From: Alitta virens
Taxonomy: Eukaryota > Annelida > Polychaeta > Phyllodocida > Nereididae
Assembly: GCA_932294295.1 (NCBI GenBank)
Contig: OW028578.1
Span: 33,747,185 to 33,811,184 of the forward strand
DNA length: 64,000 nucleotides
Reading direction: 5' to 3'
Positions 13,920-25,686 of the stretch are shown in pieces. Under the pieces are notes generated by a model. It saw nothing but the letters and a program-made list of their open reading frames with translations. It was not told the DNA's origin and searched no databases. The position numbers and the translations under genes were made by a program. How positions within the stretch are numbered: the stretch's first letter is position 1; every line of letters starts with the position of its first letter.

Positions 13920-14320
13920 TGAACAATAGGGAGGAATCTGTGCGCTCCGCTGCTGGTCTAGGAGAGCTCTAGGTGTATGGAGCAATAGGTAGATGGAGCA
14001 CTGAGTGCAGGAAGAGCCAGGTGAAGGGAGCACAAGGTGTAGGTAGCCCTAGGTGTAGGAAGCCCAATTTGGGAAAGGTCAGGTAGCCCTGTTTTGGCCA
14101 CTGAGGTTCGAGTTCATCACCCACAGTGTTACTTATCACCCTTGTCATGAGGAGGCCCAGGACTGTCAAGAGCCCATCAGTTATAGGACAATGCATACAG
14201 GGTTGGCAAAATAGCAGCCATAAACCTATTTTAAGGATTGCATCTGCCCAGAACTGCCTTAAACTGCCTTATACTGCCATAAACTGATAATACCGCCTTA
14301 AACTGCTGTTTACCTATAAT
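13920..14320. repeat. Repeat-rich intronic DNA
   Basis: Short imperfect repeats (ggagca, aggtgtagg, aactgccttaaactgcc) and a segment near 14089-14190 (ggccactgaggttcgagttc) that recurs as a diverged copy at 36726-36812. Present in unit 2 at about 42850-43255. Nothing coding seen. Confidence 0.5.
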
Positions 14321-14336
14321 CAGTCATGTTGAAGGC

Positions 14337-15996
14337 GTTTCGCACAAGTCAGCTCAGATATTGAGGAAGTGACCATTTTGAACTCTGAATAGAGAGACAA
14401 AATGCATTTCTCCTAAATCAAACATAACCCCCTTGTTTAAAAAGAAAGACAAATTAAATAAGGACAATTACAGATCTATAAATTTGTTGCCAATGATCTC
14501 AAAGGTCATAGAAAGGGTATTGTATAATCAAATCTATGAACACATGTCACATCATTTCCACACATATCTCTCAGGGTTTAGGAAGAGTCATAGTTGTCAG
14601 GACATACTTATCAAAATGACTGAACATTGGCGTGCAGCACTTGATAAAGGATTAAAAATTGGGGTAGTTGCAATTGACTTGTCTAAAGCCTTTGATTGCA
14701 TGCCCCCCGGTCTCCTCCTAGCCAAACTGTCGGCCTATGGCTTTGACAGGGATTCTTGTGAACTTATGAAATCTTACATTATGGAGCGACAACAACGTGT
14801 AAAAATAGGAGACACTTACTCTAATTGGATTTATAATATCAAAGGAGTGCCACAGGGTTCCATCTTAGGGCCTTTCTTATTTAACATTTTTATTAATGAT
14901 TTTCTGTTCTTCAAATTCAACAGCAAAATTTACAATTATGCCGATGATAACACACTCTGTGTTGCAGACTCAGACTTAGATACATTAAAAGATAAACTAA
15001 GAGCAGACTGTGTACATGCCATGAAATGGTTTGACATGAATAGTATGAAAGCCAATGCAGATAAGTTTCAACTTATGTTTCTATCAAGAAACAAAGATTT
15101 GGGATATGAAAATAAATTAACAGTGAATAACATAGATGTCACAAGCTCTGACTCAATGCACATACCAGGTGTGGAACCCGATAAGAATCTTAAGTTTTAT
15201 ATACACATTGATGAAATATGCAGCCAGGCAGGAAAACAAATAAATGCACTTAAACGAATAAAACATTATCTTGAAAAAGATAGCAAGATGACAATATACA
15301 ACAGTTACATTAATAGTAATTTTAATCACAGCTCCGTTGTATGGATGCTCACTAACAAAACCAATGTAGAAAAACTTGAGAGAACTAGTAAAAGGGCAAT
15401 CCGATTTGCTACAAACAAGTGTCATGAAAGCTATGAAGACATCTGTTATCAAGAAAAACAACTCAATGTGTATAGGAAATGTGTCAAAAACACAGCAATA
15501 CTAATGTAAAAAGTTAGAAAGGGCATTGCACCAAGTTATTCAAGTGAATTATTTTGCATACAAGAATCACGATATGACATAATAATAAGAAATGAGATAA
15601 TATAAGATAATGAGAAATTTACTGTGCCACAGTACAGTACAGTGCTCTTTGGCAAAAACAGTATTAGATACTATGGGGCTAAACTATGGAATAGTATTCC
15701 AGTATCAATAAAACATAGTCAATCGCTCAACACTTTCAAATGTGACATTGACTGCATCAAGTAAATTGCTGCTACATCCGTATTTCTTGATTATTTTTAA
15801 ATAAAAACTGATCTTGACTACAAAATATCATCAACATCCATCGGCAAAGCAGTCTAAGACATTTTGATTGTTAAATCAAATGAATTTTTGAATTTTGAAT
15901 TTTATTTTATTTTATATTTTTGAATAGTCGTGCAGAAGTTTCACAACTTGTATGATTGAATACGACTCAAAATAAACTTTACATACATACATACAA
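14337..15996 (+). mobile_element. 5'-truncated non-LTR retrotransposon (LINE 1) with reverse transcriptase
   Basis: An open frame at 14433-15509 encodes 358 residues with reverse transcriptase motifs in order: NYRSINLLP, LSGFRKSHSC, AIDLSKAFDC, GVPQGSILGPFLF and YADDNTL. The open frame extends upstream of 14433 (ITPLF before KKKDKLNKDNYR). A stop after ILM interrupts homologous C-terminal sequence (GIAPSYSSELF, then FGKNSIRYYGAKLWNSIP, to about 15760), and a second stop lies within an in-frame 21-nt insertion relative to unit 2. The 3' end carries AATAAA and a CATA tail. There is no endonuclease domain, so it is 5'-truncated. Intronic in gene B, opposite strand. Clade not assigned. Confidence 0.85.
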
Positions 15997-16522
15997 TTCA
16001 CAGTATAATTAATTGTTGATGAGACATACATGAATTTGGACCTCACTATGAAAAAGCAGTCTCCATTGACGTCATGCCCGCTTACATCACTGTATATCTT
16101 TAAATCTAAGGCATAGCACTGGGTGTTCTTCCACCTAACGTGCCCGCTTTAATCTTGTGTGGTGCCAAGCTGTTTTTTAATTCTATATCAAATTCTTGAG
16201 CAAATAATACATCAATTATTTTGGTGATTCTTGTGCAGGGAATGCCATTTAATTCTTAATTACTACCATTGCAAGTGCAGTTGTCTGCTACTTGGTGCTA
16301 TTTTTAAAGACGTAGCTTAAGTGAATTATGCATGGAATGCCTCACCTTCAACTTGAACCTTTCAGTCTTATTAAGATTTATTATCTCATCCGGAAAGATT
16401 GCTGTGTATATGCCATCATCTTTTGCATTGTCTCTCCCTAATGACAAGAAATAAAGAAAAAAAAGTAACCATAGAATATTTGCAAACAATGTAATACTTT
16501 AATACTATAGTAATACCATGAC

Positions 16523-16709
16523 ACTGGGGTCTGGTGCCTAGCTCAGTGGTAGCGTGCTGGGCTTCCAACCACTGGGTCCCAGGTTCATATCCAGGTCGAA
16601 CCTATGTTGGATGGCTGTTTCATCCTTCATTGCCATGGTCCCTACCTGTCCTAATTAGCCCATCAGGCACAGAAATACAAGACGTAAAACCCTAATCCAC
16701 CACCACCAC
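16523..16709 (+). repeat. Full-length tRNA-derived SINE (family A), unit 1
   Basis: The tRNA-like head has A box TAGCTCAGTGG and B-box-like GGTTCATATCC. The body (tcctaattagcccatcagg) ends in a short CAC-type tail. It is flanked by the 9-bp duplication taccatgac at 16514-16522 and 16710-16718. It lies between gene B exons 11 and 12 and is not a functional tRNA gene. Confidence 0.88.
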
Positions 16710-19637
16710 TACCATGACTATGTATACCATGAGCACCTTCTGATCATGTGCATGAGCATGCATTTCTATCGGAATTTGCCAGCAAACACATTTTTTTTAT
16801 GACAAACAAGTTAGATGCAAACTTTCAACAGCTGGTAGCACCTGTCAGCCCCATTACACCATCTAGTGGTAATATATCACGGTACTACAACCTTACGAAA
16901 TTACCATGCAGCACTCTAATACTACACATATTTCAATATCAAAAATTCATGAAATGGTTAGTTACCTTTTCCATCATCAAACAATCGATAAGGACCGAAA
17001 GTTTGATCAGATTCAATAGTAGCCTTAACTTCAGCTCCTGTAACAGGATTGCTATCTGAAAAAAAGAATCAGAATCATTTATTGTCACATAACTCATTTC
17101 CATGGGGGAGTTCTAAAACCCCTTCAAATGAGCCCAAATTTTGCATGTGAGACAGAACGGGTTCAAAGAAACTATTTAGGGGTTAGCCCCTTTGTATTTC
17201 AGATTTTATTTTTTTTTGGAATACCCTATACATTGTTTATGCATAATATTGATTTGCAGCATGAACAATTTAACAGAAATTTAAAATTACTCGAGTTAAA
17301 GTGAAGGGGAGAATCCCTTCAGACAAGTACTGTCCCTATCAGAGAGCCACCCCAAATTGGCATGGAATCAACACCAAGAAACATTTACTTGAAATCGCAT
17401 CCTTGTATCGACCACTTCCACACTATGTCCAATAATTTAATTTTGTATAATGACATGTACACAAACATGAAAGTGACCGAAGCACGGACTAAAAAACCAA
17501 TTGATTTAATGGTCGTTCAGCCAATCAGACATGGTGGTGCATCAAAGGATGCGCCCCTTGAGCAGTGTGAAGGCCTTGTGACCAACTTATTTAGATCACA
17601 AGTTTTCTTAGTGACCTACTCACTTCACAAAAGCTGAACAATATGATGATGATAATCCAAAGCTATTAAATTTATTATCTGATAGTTTGTTTTCAGGATG
17701 GTGTGTACCTGGTTGTTTTCAAAATGAATTGGTATTAATAATCAAAACTCACAGTCTACTCTGACCCTCTACCGTTAGGGGACGTTTAGCAAAGGGCCTT
17801 AGCCCTGAGGGTCTGCCAGATTTCAGATGCAGTGAGGGTGTAAGAATTTGACATTATAGATCAGATCAATTTAGCCATAAGAATACAAAACCACACCCAA
17901 GTAATGCAAGTTTACTTATTAACGCAACATCAGATTCACCAATATGAAGCATTATTTAGTTTGCCACTCATTGAAATAAACAGGCGCAGTAATTGACCTA
18001 AATTTGGCGCTGTTTGAGCAATGCTGCAAAATTACATATATGGAGACAGTCAGATGAAAATCACATGCTGTGTAACTGACATATTTCCCTAATTTCATTA
18101 TTAATTCAAAACCAAATACAATTTGATGAAACTTGCATACTCAATGGGCCAGATAATCAAGGAAAGTTTAGATTTATCAAATCCATGGAGGAAAGGAAAA
18201 CTACTTGATCAGATTCATACATTTTTTGTAAAAGATAAGGTTTTGAATGTTATCATTTAATACACACCTCGGGTAACAAGAGTGTACATTGTTTGACTTG
18301 TTGCACACTCATCAGGAAAAATTTGGTCCTTTCCCCAGAAAGAAAAAGCCAAAATAGGGTAATTGTTGAGGTCTCTGGGGAAACTTTTGACGGTGAGGCC
18401 TAGGACGTTACCAAGGTATTGAGTTCTCACATTCCAGCGACCAGCCTGTAGACAGAAAAGTGGTTATTACAAGTCTGATGGAATCTTGTTGGTATCAGGT
18501 AGTCAATGTGAAAATGTTGCCAATAGCAACATTAAACTGTTAGTGCGAATCCAGCCAATCATTCCTCCGTTTCATTTCAATGTATCTTTCTTGTCCCTTC
18601 AAATTTGCAAATCAACTATCATTTCACTTCAAAATGCAATTAATATAAGTCCCTTCCACTAAGAATTCCATTATCTTTTACTGCATTATATTTTATTGCA
18701 TTTTGAAACTGATCTAACTTTACAGTTCAAACATACCACAGCATCCATAATTTTCATATCCACTTGCCCGGCCCTCCTTCTAGGAGTTATTTCATAATTT
18801 TTTGTTTTTTCTGAGACAGATGTAGATGAAAATTGATACTGCACAAAATCTCTTTGAGAGGGTGAATCTATGTTGACTGCCAGTGTGCAGCTTTGAATAG
18901 GGCACTCAAACACAAATATTGTATCTCGTCCAATGCGGTCGTCGATAAAAACTGTGAAATCTGGATTACGATTTGTCCGCCTTTCGCTGAAAATTACGAT
19001 GCCTGATGCTGCAGGGTCAGCTGAAATAATGCAATGCCCAGGTCAAAAAGTTTGTTGTAACATGGATTACTTCACCAGTTTTTAAATGTATGAGTGAAAA
19101 AAACAGCTTTTGTGTTTTACTGCCGCATGCTATAATGCCAGAGTGTTAATGATAGTTATCTTTTCACTGCTGTTTGATGAACTATACATATATCATCTTT
19201 ATGTTTAAAGGCAGCCAGGCAGAAATATTATTAACTATACATATATCATCTTTTTTTGTAAAAGGTAGAAATACACAGACCCATACATAAACATTACTTA
19301 GAATGGTATTGCTGGTTTAGCTTTATGTTATAATGAGTGCCATATTTTATCCAGCAATAAAGATTCATTAGAGAGGAAAAAAAACCACTTAATTGGCTTA
19401 AGCACTTACTCGCATCAAAATCAGCTATATAATGGAAAGCAGTTTCCATATCATTCCCTCCCTCATCATCTCGATGGATGAACGTCAATCCTCCAGTTGC
19501 TGCACCGAGAGCATCCATCCTGGTGTCAGCAGTGTTTGTAATTGCGATTGTGTGTACTGTAACACGGGATTTGATAACCTATGCAAGAGATGGTTTCAAT
19601 CATTATAGCATGATGCAGACAACACAATAAATGCTCT

Positions 19638-19735
19638 AACATTTTAAGCATCCATCCAGGTGTCAGCAGTGTTTGTAATTGTGATTGTGTGCACTGTAAC
19701 CTCATCTTCTATAACCTGTGCATTAAGGAAATGGT
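19638..19735 (-). pseudogene. Partial duplicate of gene B exon 8
   Basis: On the minus strand it reads VTVHTITITNTADTWMDA followed by a stop, matching the first half of exon 8 (VTVHTIAITNTADTRMDA). It has an acceptor-like ACAG but no downstream half or donor. It lies one unit (about 137 bp) upstream of the real exon. Confidence 0.75.
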
Positions 19736-21964
19736 CAAAGTATCATAGCATTAAAAGAATATGTTATGTTATATATAGTTGGATCCATAAAGTGGCAATT
19801 TAATTTTGCATCTTTTTTTGTTTATATCACTCCCAGAAAATCCTTTTTTGTTGCTTTCATATCAAGAAAGCAGCATCTAATTTTCTTCCTCGAACAATAC
19901 AGTTTTTGCTGACCCACAACTCATGGCAAAGACTGCAACACTTGAAGACCAAAAACACAACCACAAATTCTAGTGACCAACAACTGACATTTCGCTGTTC
20001 ATACTGTAGTTACATCTGTCTATAGTTTATACATACTAGACAAGAATAGCCTCAATGCTTCAAAAATAACAATCATAGCTGCTTATTATGAAGCATATCA
20101 ATAAAGATTGTACATAAGGTAGTTACCTTCTCTGAGGTTTCATTAATGAATGGTTTATCGGTTTCCTCCCCATCTGAGAGTAGGACAAATTCTGCTCCTT
20201 CAGTTTCCTCAGGATGCCTTTCGAGGACAGCTAGGCCCTCTGTTATCCCTAAATTTATGTATCAGAGTATATTAATTGACATGCCTTTGAGTCTGGGGTA
20301 AATGAATAAGCAGCAAACTGTTCTTCGACTTTATGAAGTATCCATGTATGATTGTAAAGTGTAACAATAAACGATATATTAGCATATCATGAAAAACAGC
20401 AAATACGAAACAGGGTGATTCCATGTAAAATAAACCAATGGTCCCCACATGACCCGCTAAGATTTATTTCATATTCCAAACATGTCACGAGACTGTATGC
20501 AAAATTTGAAATGGCTGTTTTGTTTGTAAGTTATAAACCAGTGTATTATTTTTTTACCAAAATGTTGATGTGCCACAGAAATGAAATAGACAAGTGATTT
20601 GTAAAATTGGCAACTTCCCATATAAAATTCATATTATGTGTCACAAAAATGGATTTTTTTCTGCGGGATTTTTATCTGATCTGTTTCTATGTTATTTATG
20701 TCTATTAACTGAGGCATGACTATCGTCAGTGGCCAAAACAGGGCTCTAACTGTGCAATAGCTGGAAAAACAACCTTATAAATAACAAAATGAGAACATGT
20801 CAGTGTGTATGCCAACTAAACTGAAAAAAGGTTTTCTCACTTAACAAACAGGCAAATATCCCTCCATGCTTGAAATAAATGCTTTCAAAATAACCTTTCG
20901 CACACAAGACCTGTATTAAATTAATTTACAAAAACCTAGTGTATACCGGATTAGAGCTGACAAAAGGCCTTCATGTCAACATTTCCATTGCAAAACACTA
21001 ACACCTTCATTCACACAGCAAATAACAATGAGGAGCAATTCTATCTCACCTGCTCCAATACTTGTTTTGTCTTCTTTGGTCAAGCTATCCACTGTATTCC
21101 ACATTGCTTCTTTCTCCAATGCGCTGTTTGTCAGATTGCTGAGGGTTTCGGCTTCAGTTGAAAATTTAATGATTCCTAAAGATGTGCCATTGTGATCTAC
21201 TTCATGTTTTATATAATATTTGAGACCCTGTACAAATATAAATTATTATAGCATAATCCAAAATAAATGTTCGCTTGTATTTTGGTCCTATTTTTACATA
21301 CATGTCATGAAGAAGCACAAAATTGATATCAATATTTCAAAAAGTTAAGCAATGATAACTTTTTTGCCAGTATCTTAGCCATATGTTATGATCATAAAGA
21401 AGCTGCAAAAATAAAATGAAGAATATAGCAAATTTACAACGTATTTCTTGCACGGAAGTGTTTTTTATCAGCTAGACAGTTGGGATTTGATTTGTTGCAA
21501 AGATTCCTGTCCATTTTATGCTGCCAAATGCCATTTATGGCAAAATATGACAGAAAAACAGCTGGAAATTTATTTTAAATCCCACTATAAGCCATTCTAA
21601 GAATGAGATGTGGTCCATATTTATTTTGCTAAATCATTAACAAGTTAACCAGCATTAACAAACAAGTTCCCCAGTCTTAACCAATTTCTTTTTTTTTGAA
21701 GCGACATCTTTTGCGAACACAGGTACTCATTCTTATATGATGTTCATTAAAAGACAACACAAATGTTTAAAACTTTGTCATAATTTTGAACTGAGAGAGA
21801 TTTCAGTGTATTAAATGTGACAATATTTTAGTACAAGAATGTATATGCACACAAATGTGGCTCACTGTTGATCTAAGGCAAATCAATCCTTTTTTCATTG
21901 TAGTTTATAACTGATGCCATACAAGATTCTTCAGTTACTTTGGACAATAATATTTTTTACTTAC

Positions 21965-22054
21965 TTCCTTAGCTTTGTGCAGTCTGCCATTGTCAGCCAT
22001 ACTTCCTGATACGTCAACATTGTTGAAATTAATTTTTTGATCAGCACGCAGGGC
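21965..22054 (-). pseudogene. Gene B exon 5 (MIDAS exon) with 69-bp in-frame deletion
   Basis: The exon is 90 nt against 159 nt in gene C. It reads ALRADQKINFNNVDVSGSM and then continues as in gene C. The missing 23 codons include the hydrophobic strand RVALIV that forms the first beta strand of a VWA fold, so the fold is probably compromised although D-x-S-x-S is kept. Confidence 0.85.
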
Positions 22055-23682
22055 CTGTTTACAAAACAAATTTTGGAACAATTATAACATCAATGAAGAA
22101 AAAGAGTGTAAATGTGACATTACCACCTGAACTCATTGATCATGTGATAATGTTAGCAGAAGATGCAGATAGGCACCAAGAAAGTGTATCATTGGTAACA
22201 TTCAGTATGATACGTATCATAGTTCAAGGAGGCAATGTTCAAAACGTAGAACAATCTAAATTTCCAGACACATTTTGTGAGTCGGCTTTTCAGTGTAGTT
22301 AACTGAACCCTATTTTTTAGTGTAATCATTATACAATGATAACGACAATATAGGATCAAGAATCAGGCAAGTGCAGTGCATCTATGAAATAACTGATGGC
22401 GCAAGTTCATCATGTTTGACAAGCAATGATATTTTAACATTTTGAAACTGTCTTTCGCTGTCTGTGTTTAGTAGATTCTACCTGAAGATAAAAATACTCA
22501 GAACCGTCTATTCTTATGTACAGATATCCAACTTAACATATTATACTCTAATCATGTAATCTGTTTCGGTCATCACTGGTAAAAAAAAAGCATATGTGAT
22601 TGCAAGACAATTGTCTTTACCTTACATATTTCATCTTTGTCAGTTATATTTGCACATGTTTTTGAGCCATCTAATTCTGAAAAAAGAATGAGTCAATATT
22701 CATTAACAGAACAATAAGGTAAATTTTGTAATGATATGCATATATAACTTGCATACAAAACAAAATGTATTCAATTGAATTGTTTTATTTTCTATCTGTC
22801 AAGGCTTCGAACAAGGGCAACGGCTAATTGAAGTTAAAGAAGATGATGACTTAGATATACGTAATGTTGAACACCTAATGATTGGTCTATGTACACATGT
22901 ATTCATTCAGTTATATATCTTTGGGGGGAGGAACTAATACTTGAAGAATGAATTAGTTAACGTTTTTATTCATTTCAGCAGCATGTAAATGGGTGTCCCT
23001 TGACTCTCTATGTTTCTTTTTTTATGTAATCCAAAACATCATTGTATTTAATTTTTGGGTCAAATAAATTCATTTCATTGTCAATGTCATTCATTGTAAT
23101 TTTCTTTGTCATTGTCTTTAGTGTTTACAGACCTCGAACCAATCAGAGGAAGCAAAATCAGACTTATATTTGTTAAGACCATTCCAACCTACTAGATCAA
23201 ACACTACTACATTGGAATGCAGTTATTTTAGACCTCAAATTAGCTACTGTTACTAAACAGATTTCCATTTCTGGAGAGAAATATGAACAAACTTCAGTAC
23301 CTCATGAATACAGTGATTTTTGATATCTTTGTCATCGCAGAACATTTGATTGGCATACGTCATCATAATTTGTCTATAACGATTAAAATCTCACCGTTTT
23401 CAAGATCAAGGTATGCTTTTCTTATTCCGTTCCGCAGTCTAAACCATCTTGCTAGCATCACCTGCAACCAGCATTATAATTCCTGTCAAATGTTAGGTAA
23501 ATTATGACGACATACAGCCCACAATCAATGTGGAGAGATTTGTTGGAATTCCACTTTATTATGCCATTACACAGAAGTGCTTTGATTATGGAAACACTCA
23601 GTTGCTTTACCTTAATACATAGTTTAACCAAGAAATTGTTCAATTGGGAGCTTATATTCCTTTACTAAATCAGGCTAAAGGC

Positions 23683-23850
23683 AGATGGGTGGATGTGGGT
23701 GGGTGACACTGGTTCTACATCCCATATTTTTGCACCTGATAGGGATGAACAGGACAGGCAGGTGCCAAGGCAACGATGATCGAGGCAAATGATGAAGCAG
23801 CCTACCAACGTGAGCTGGATTCGAACCAGTCCACAGATGGATGATTGTGT
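23683..23850 (-). repeat. Diverged family A-like SINE, unit 1
   Basis: On the minus strand it has a B box GGTTCGAATCC and a body related to the family A SINE (cctgttcatccctatcaggtgc). It lies between gene B exons 2 and 3 and is present identically placed at about 51468-51635. Confidence 0.6.
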
Positions 23851-24436
23851 TAAAATATCTAGCTATGGTATGCATGTCTAAGTATGGTTAGTGACATGTA
23901 TTGTGTTAGGGAAAAGTAACAGTCTTTAAATATCAACCTGTGGGACAGTTTTTGCCAGTGATTAACAAGTTTAAACTTAATGTAGCACAAAGAATTAGGA
24001 GTTCATTTAACTCATCGGGTTCAATGGTAAGTCCAGTCAAGGTGAAGGTATATTTTGGCCAGGTGCCATGACTGGGCTAAATTTTACTGTTTTTTTTATT
24101 TTTGTTACCCTAACCTTAAAAACTTCATTAACAAGGAAATTTGTGACATTGTGTCAATACAAAATCTTTCTTATGAACGGAGAGGCTGACAGAACTTTAG
24201 GATAATGATAGATTGAGAACATATATATAACTATTTTAAGTACACATTTGGCTATGAAGAACATGGTACCTCAAGTATAAATAGACGACCACTTGAAACA
24301 TTTTCATTTCAGAATTATCACACTGTTTATTATCCATGCCATTGAATAAGAGTGCCTTTGAAAGTCCTGGGCCACCTTGATGAAAGGATGGTAAAAAACT
24401 TCAAGCTTGGGAATCAATCAAATTACACTAACTTAC

Positions 24437-24680
24437 TTTGCCAACTTTTTAGTCAGAAGCTCTGTTTTCAACATAACTGGCAGGAAGTAAAATAGCCCTG
24501 AAAGAGGTTGAACTGGTGCCTTTCACATACTGCTGAACCTCTGGTTCTTGGTTTGAGGCGTCTCCTTTGTTGATGAAAATATTAGCCTTGCTCACAGTCT
24601 CTCCTTTGGCAAATTCAGATGTTAAACTTGTCCAGGAATTTGGAACCACAATTTTGATCTTGTTGAATGAGACTCTTCCC
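24437..24680 (-). pseudogene. Gene B exon 2 with premature stop
   Basis: CLCA_N-like exon (VVPNSWTS, SKANIFINKGD, SFRAILLPASY). Five codons before the donor the frame reads GAC TAA AAA GTT GGC, where gene C has GAC TCA AAA GTT GGC. The acceptor lies directly beside the AGT microsatellite. Confidence 0.8.
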
Positions 24681-24708
24681 CTAGAATAGATCATAGAAGT
24701 ACATAATT

Positions 24709-25164
24709 AGTAGTAGCAGTGGTAGTAGCAGTAGTAGTAGCAGTAGTAGTAGTAGCAGTAGTAGTAGTAGTAGTAGTAGCCATAGTAGTAGTAGTAGTAG
24801 CCATAGTAGTAGTAGTAGTGGTAGTACTAGTAGTAGTAGTAGCCATAGTAGAAGTAGTAGTAGTAGCCATAGTAGAAGTAGTAGTAGTAGTAGCCATAGT
24901 AGTAGTAGAAGTGGTAGTAGCAGTAGTAGTAGCCATAGTAGTAGTAGTTGTAGCAATAGTAGTAGCCATAGTGGTAGTAGTAGTTGTAGCAATAGTAGCC
25001 ATAGTAGTAGTAGTAGTTGTAGTAGTAGTTGTATTAGTAGTAGTAGCCATAGTAGTAGCAGTAGTAGTTGTAGTAGTAGTATTAGTAGTAGTACTAGTAG
25101 TACTAGTAGCCATAGTAGTAGCCATAGTAGTAGTAGTAGTAGTAGTAGTAGTAGCAGTAGCAGC

Positions 25165-25196
<32 letters not shown>

Positions 25197-25242
25197 AAGT
25201 AGCAGTAGTGGCAGTAGTAGTAGGGGCAGTAGTAGTAGGGGC

Positions 25243-25273
<31 letters not shown>
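24709..25273. repeat. AGT trinucleotide microsatellite, about 565 bp (unit 1)
   Basis: Long imperfect (AGT)n with interruptions agccat, ggc and gttgt. On the gene strand it is (ACT)n and ends about 28 nt before the exon 2 acceptor. Long open frames of single residues across it (T, V, L, Y) are artefacts of the repeat. Confidence 0.97.
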
Positions 25274-25686
25274 CATTGAATCAAAATTGCCCTGTATTAA
25301 ACAACCATTAGCTGTAGACAATCGCCTGAACTTTCATTGAGTATTTTGTTTAATTGAATTGAACCTTATAACTTATAAAAATCTACAAGGTGGTTCTGCA
25401 ATGATTAGAAGTAAGATTAGTAAAAACATATAAAATGTTAAATTGAAATTGACTATAGATTCATTAATTTGGTACATAGACACATTTTTTAAGATATTTT
25501 TGTAGAAAACAGTACTATCAAAAATCTTAAAAAAATCACAAATCTCAAAAGGTTACTCAATTGATGTAGTAATTAGCTATAGATGGCAATTTGGCTAGGG
25601 TTAGCTAATGAAAATTAATAATTATGAGAAACAATTATATATGTTAACCTAATATGATATATTATAAAAATGATAATTTGATTATA

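Noticed and set aside
16530..16600. tRNA gene candidate with A and B boxes (also 39.9, 38.55 and 44.3 kb).
   Set aside because: It cannot fold into a full cloverleaf with a proper acceptor stem, is followed by a conserved SINE body and is flanked by target-site duplications.
22093..22302. Plus-strand frame with PPELIDHVIMLAEDADRH, also at 49917-50168.
   Set aside because: The two copies differ by several non-conservative changes and different ends, there is no splice context, and it lies in an intron of the gene on the other strand.
22801..22936. Plus-strand frame EQGQRLIEVKEDDDLDIRNVEHL near exon 4, also at 50587.
   Set aside because: Short, no splice sites of matching phase, no neighbouring plus-strand exons; probably chance.
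24681..25321. Long open frames of repeated T, V, L, A or Y in several frames over the AGT array, and the same at 52469-53082.
   Set aside because: They are the unavoidable translations of a trinucleotide repeat; none has flanking coding signal, and lengths differ between units.
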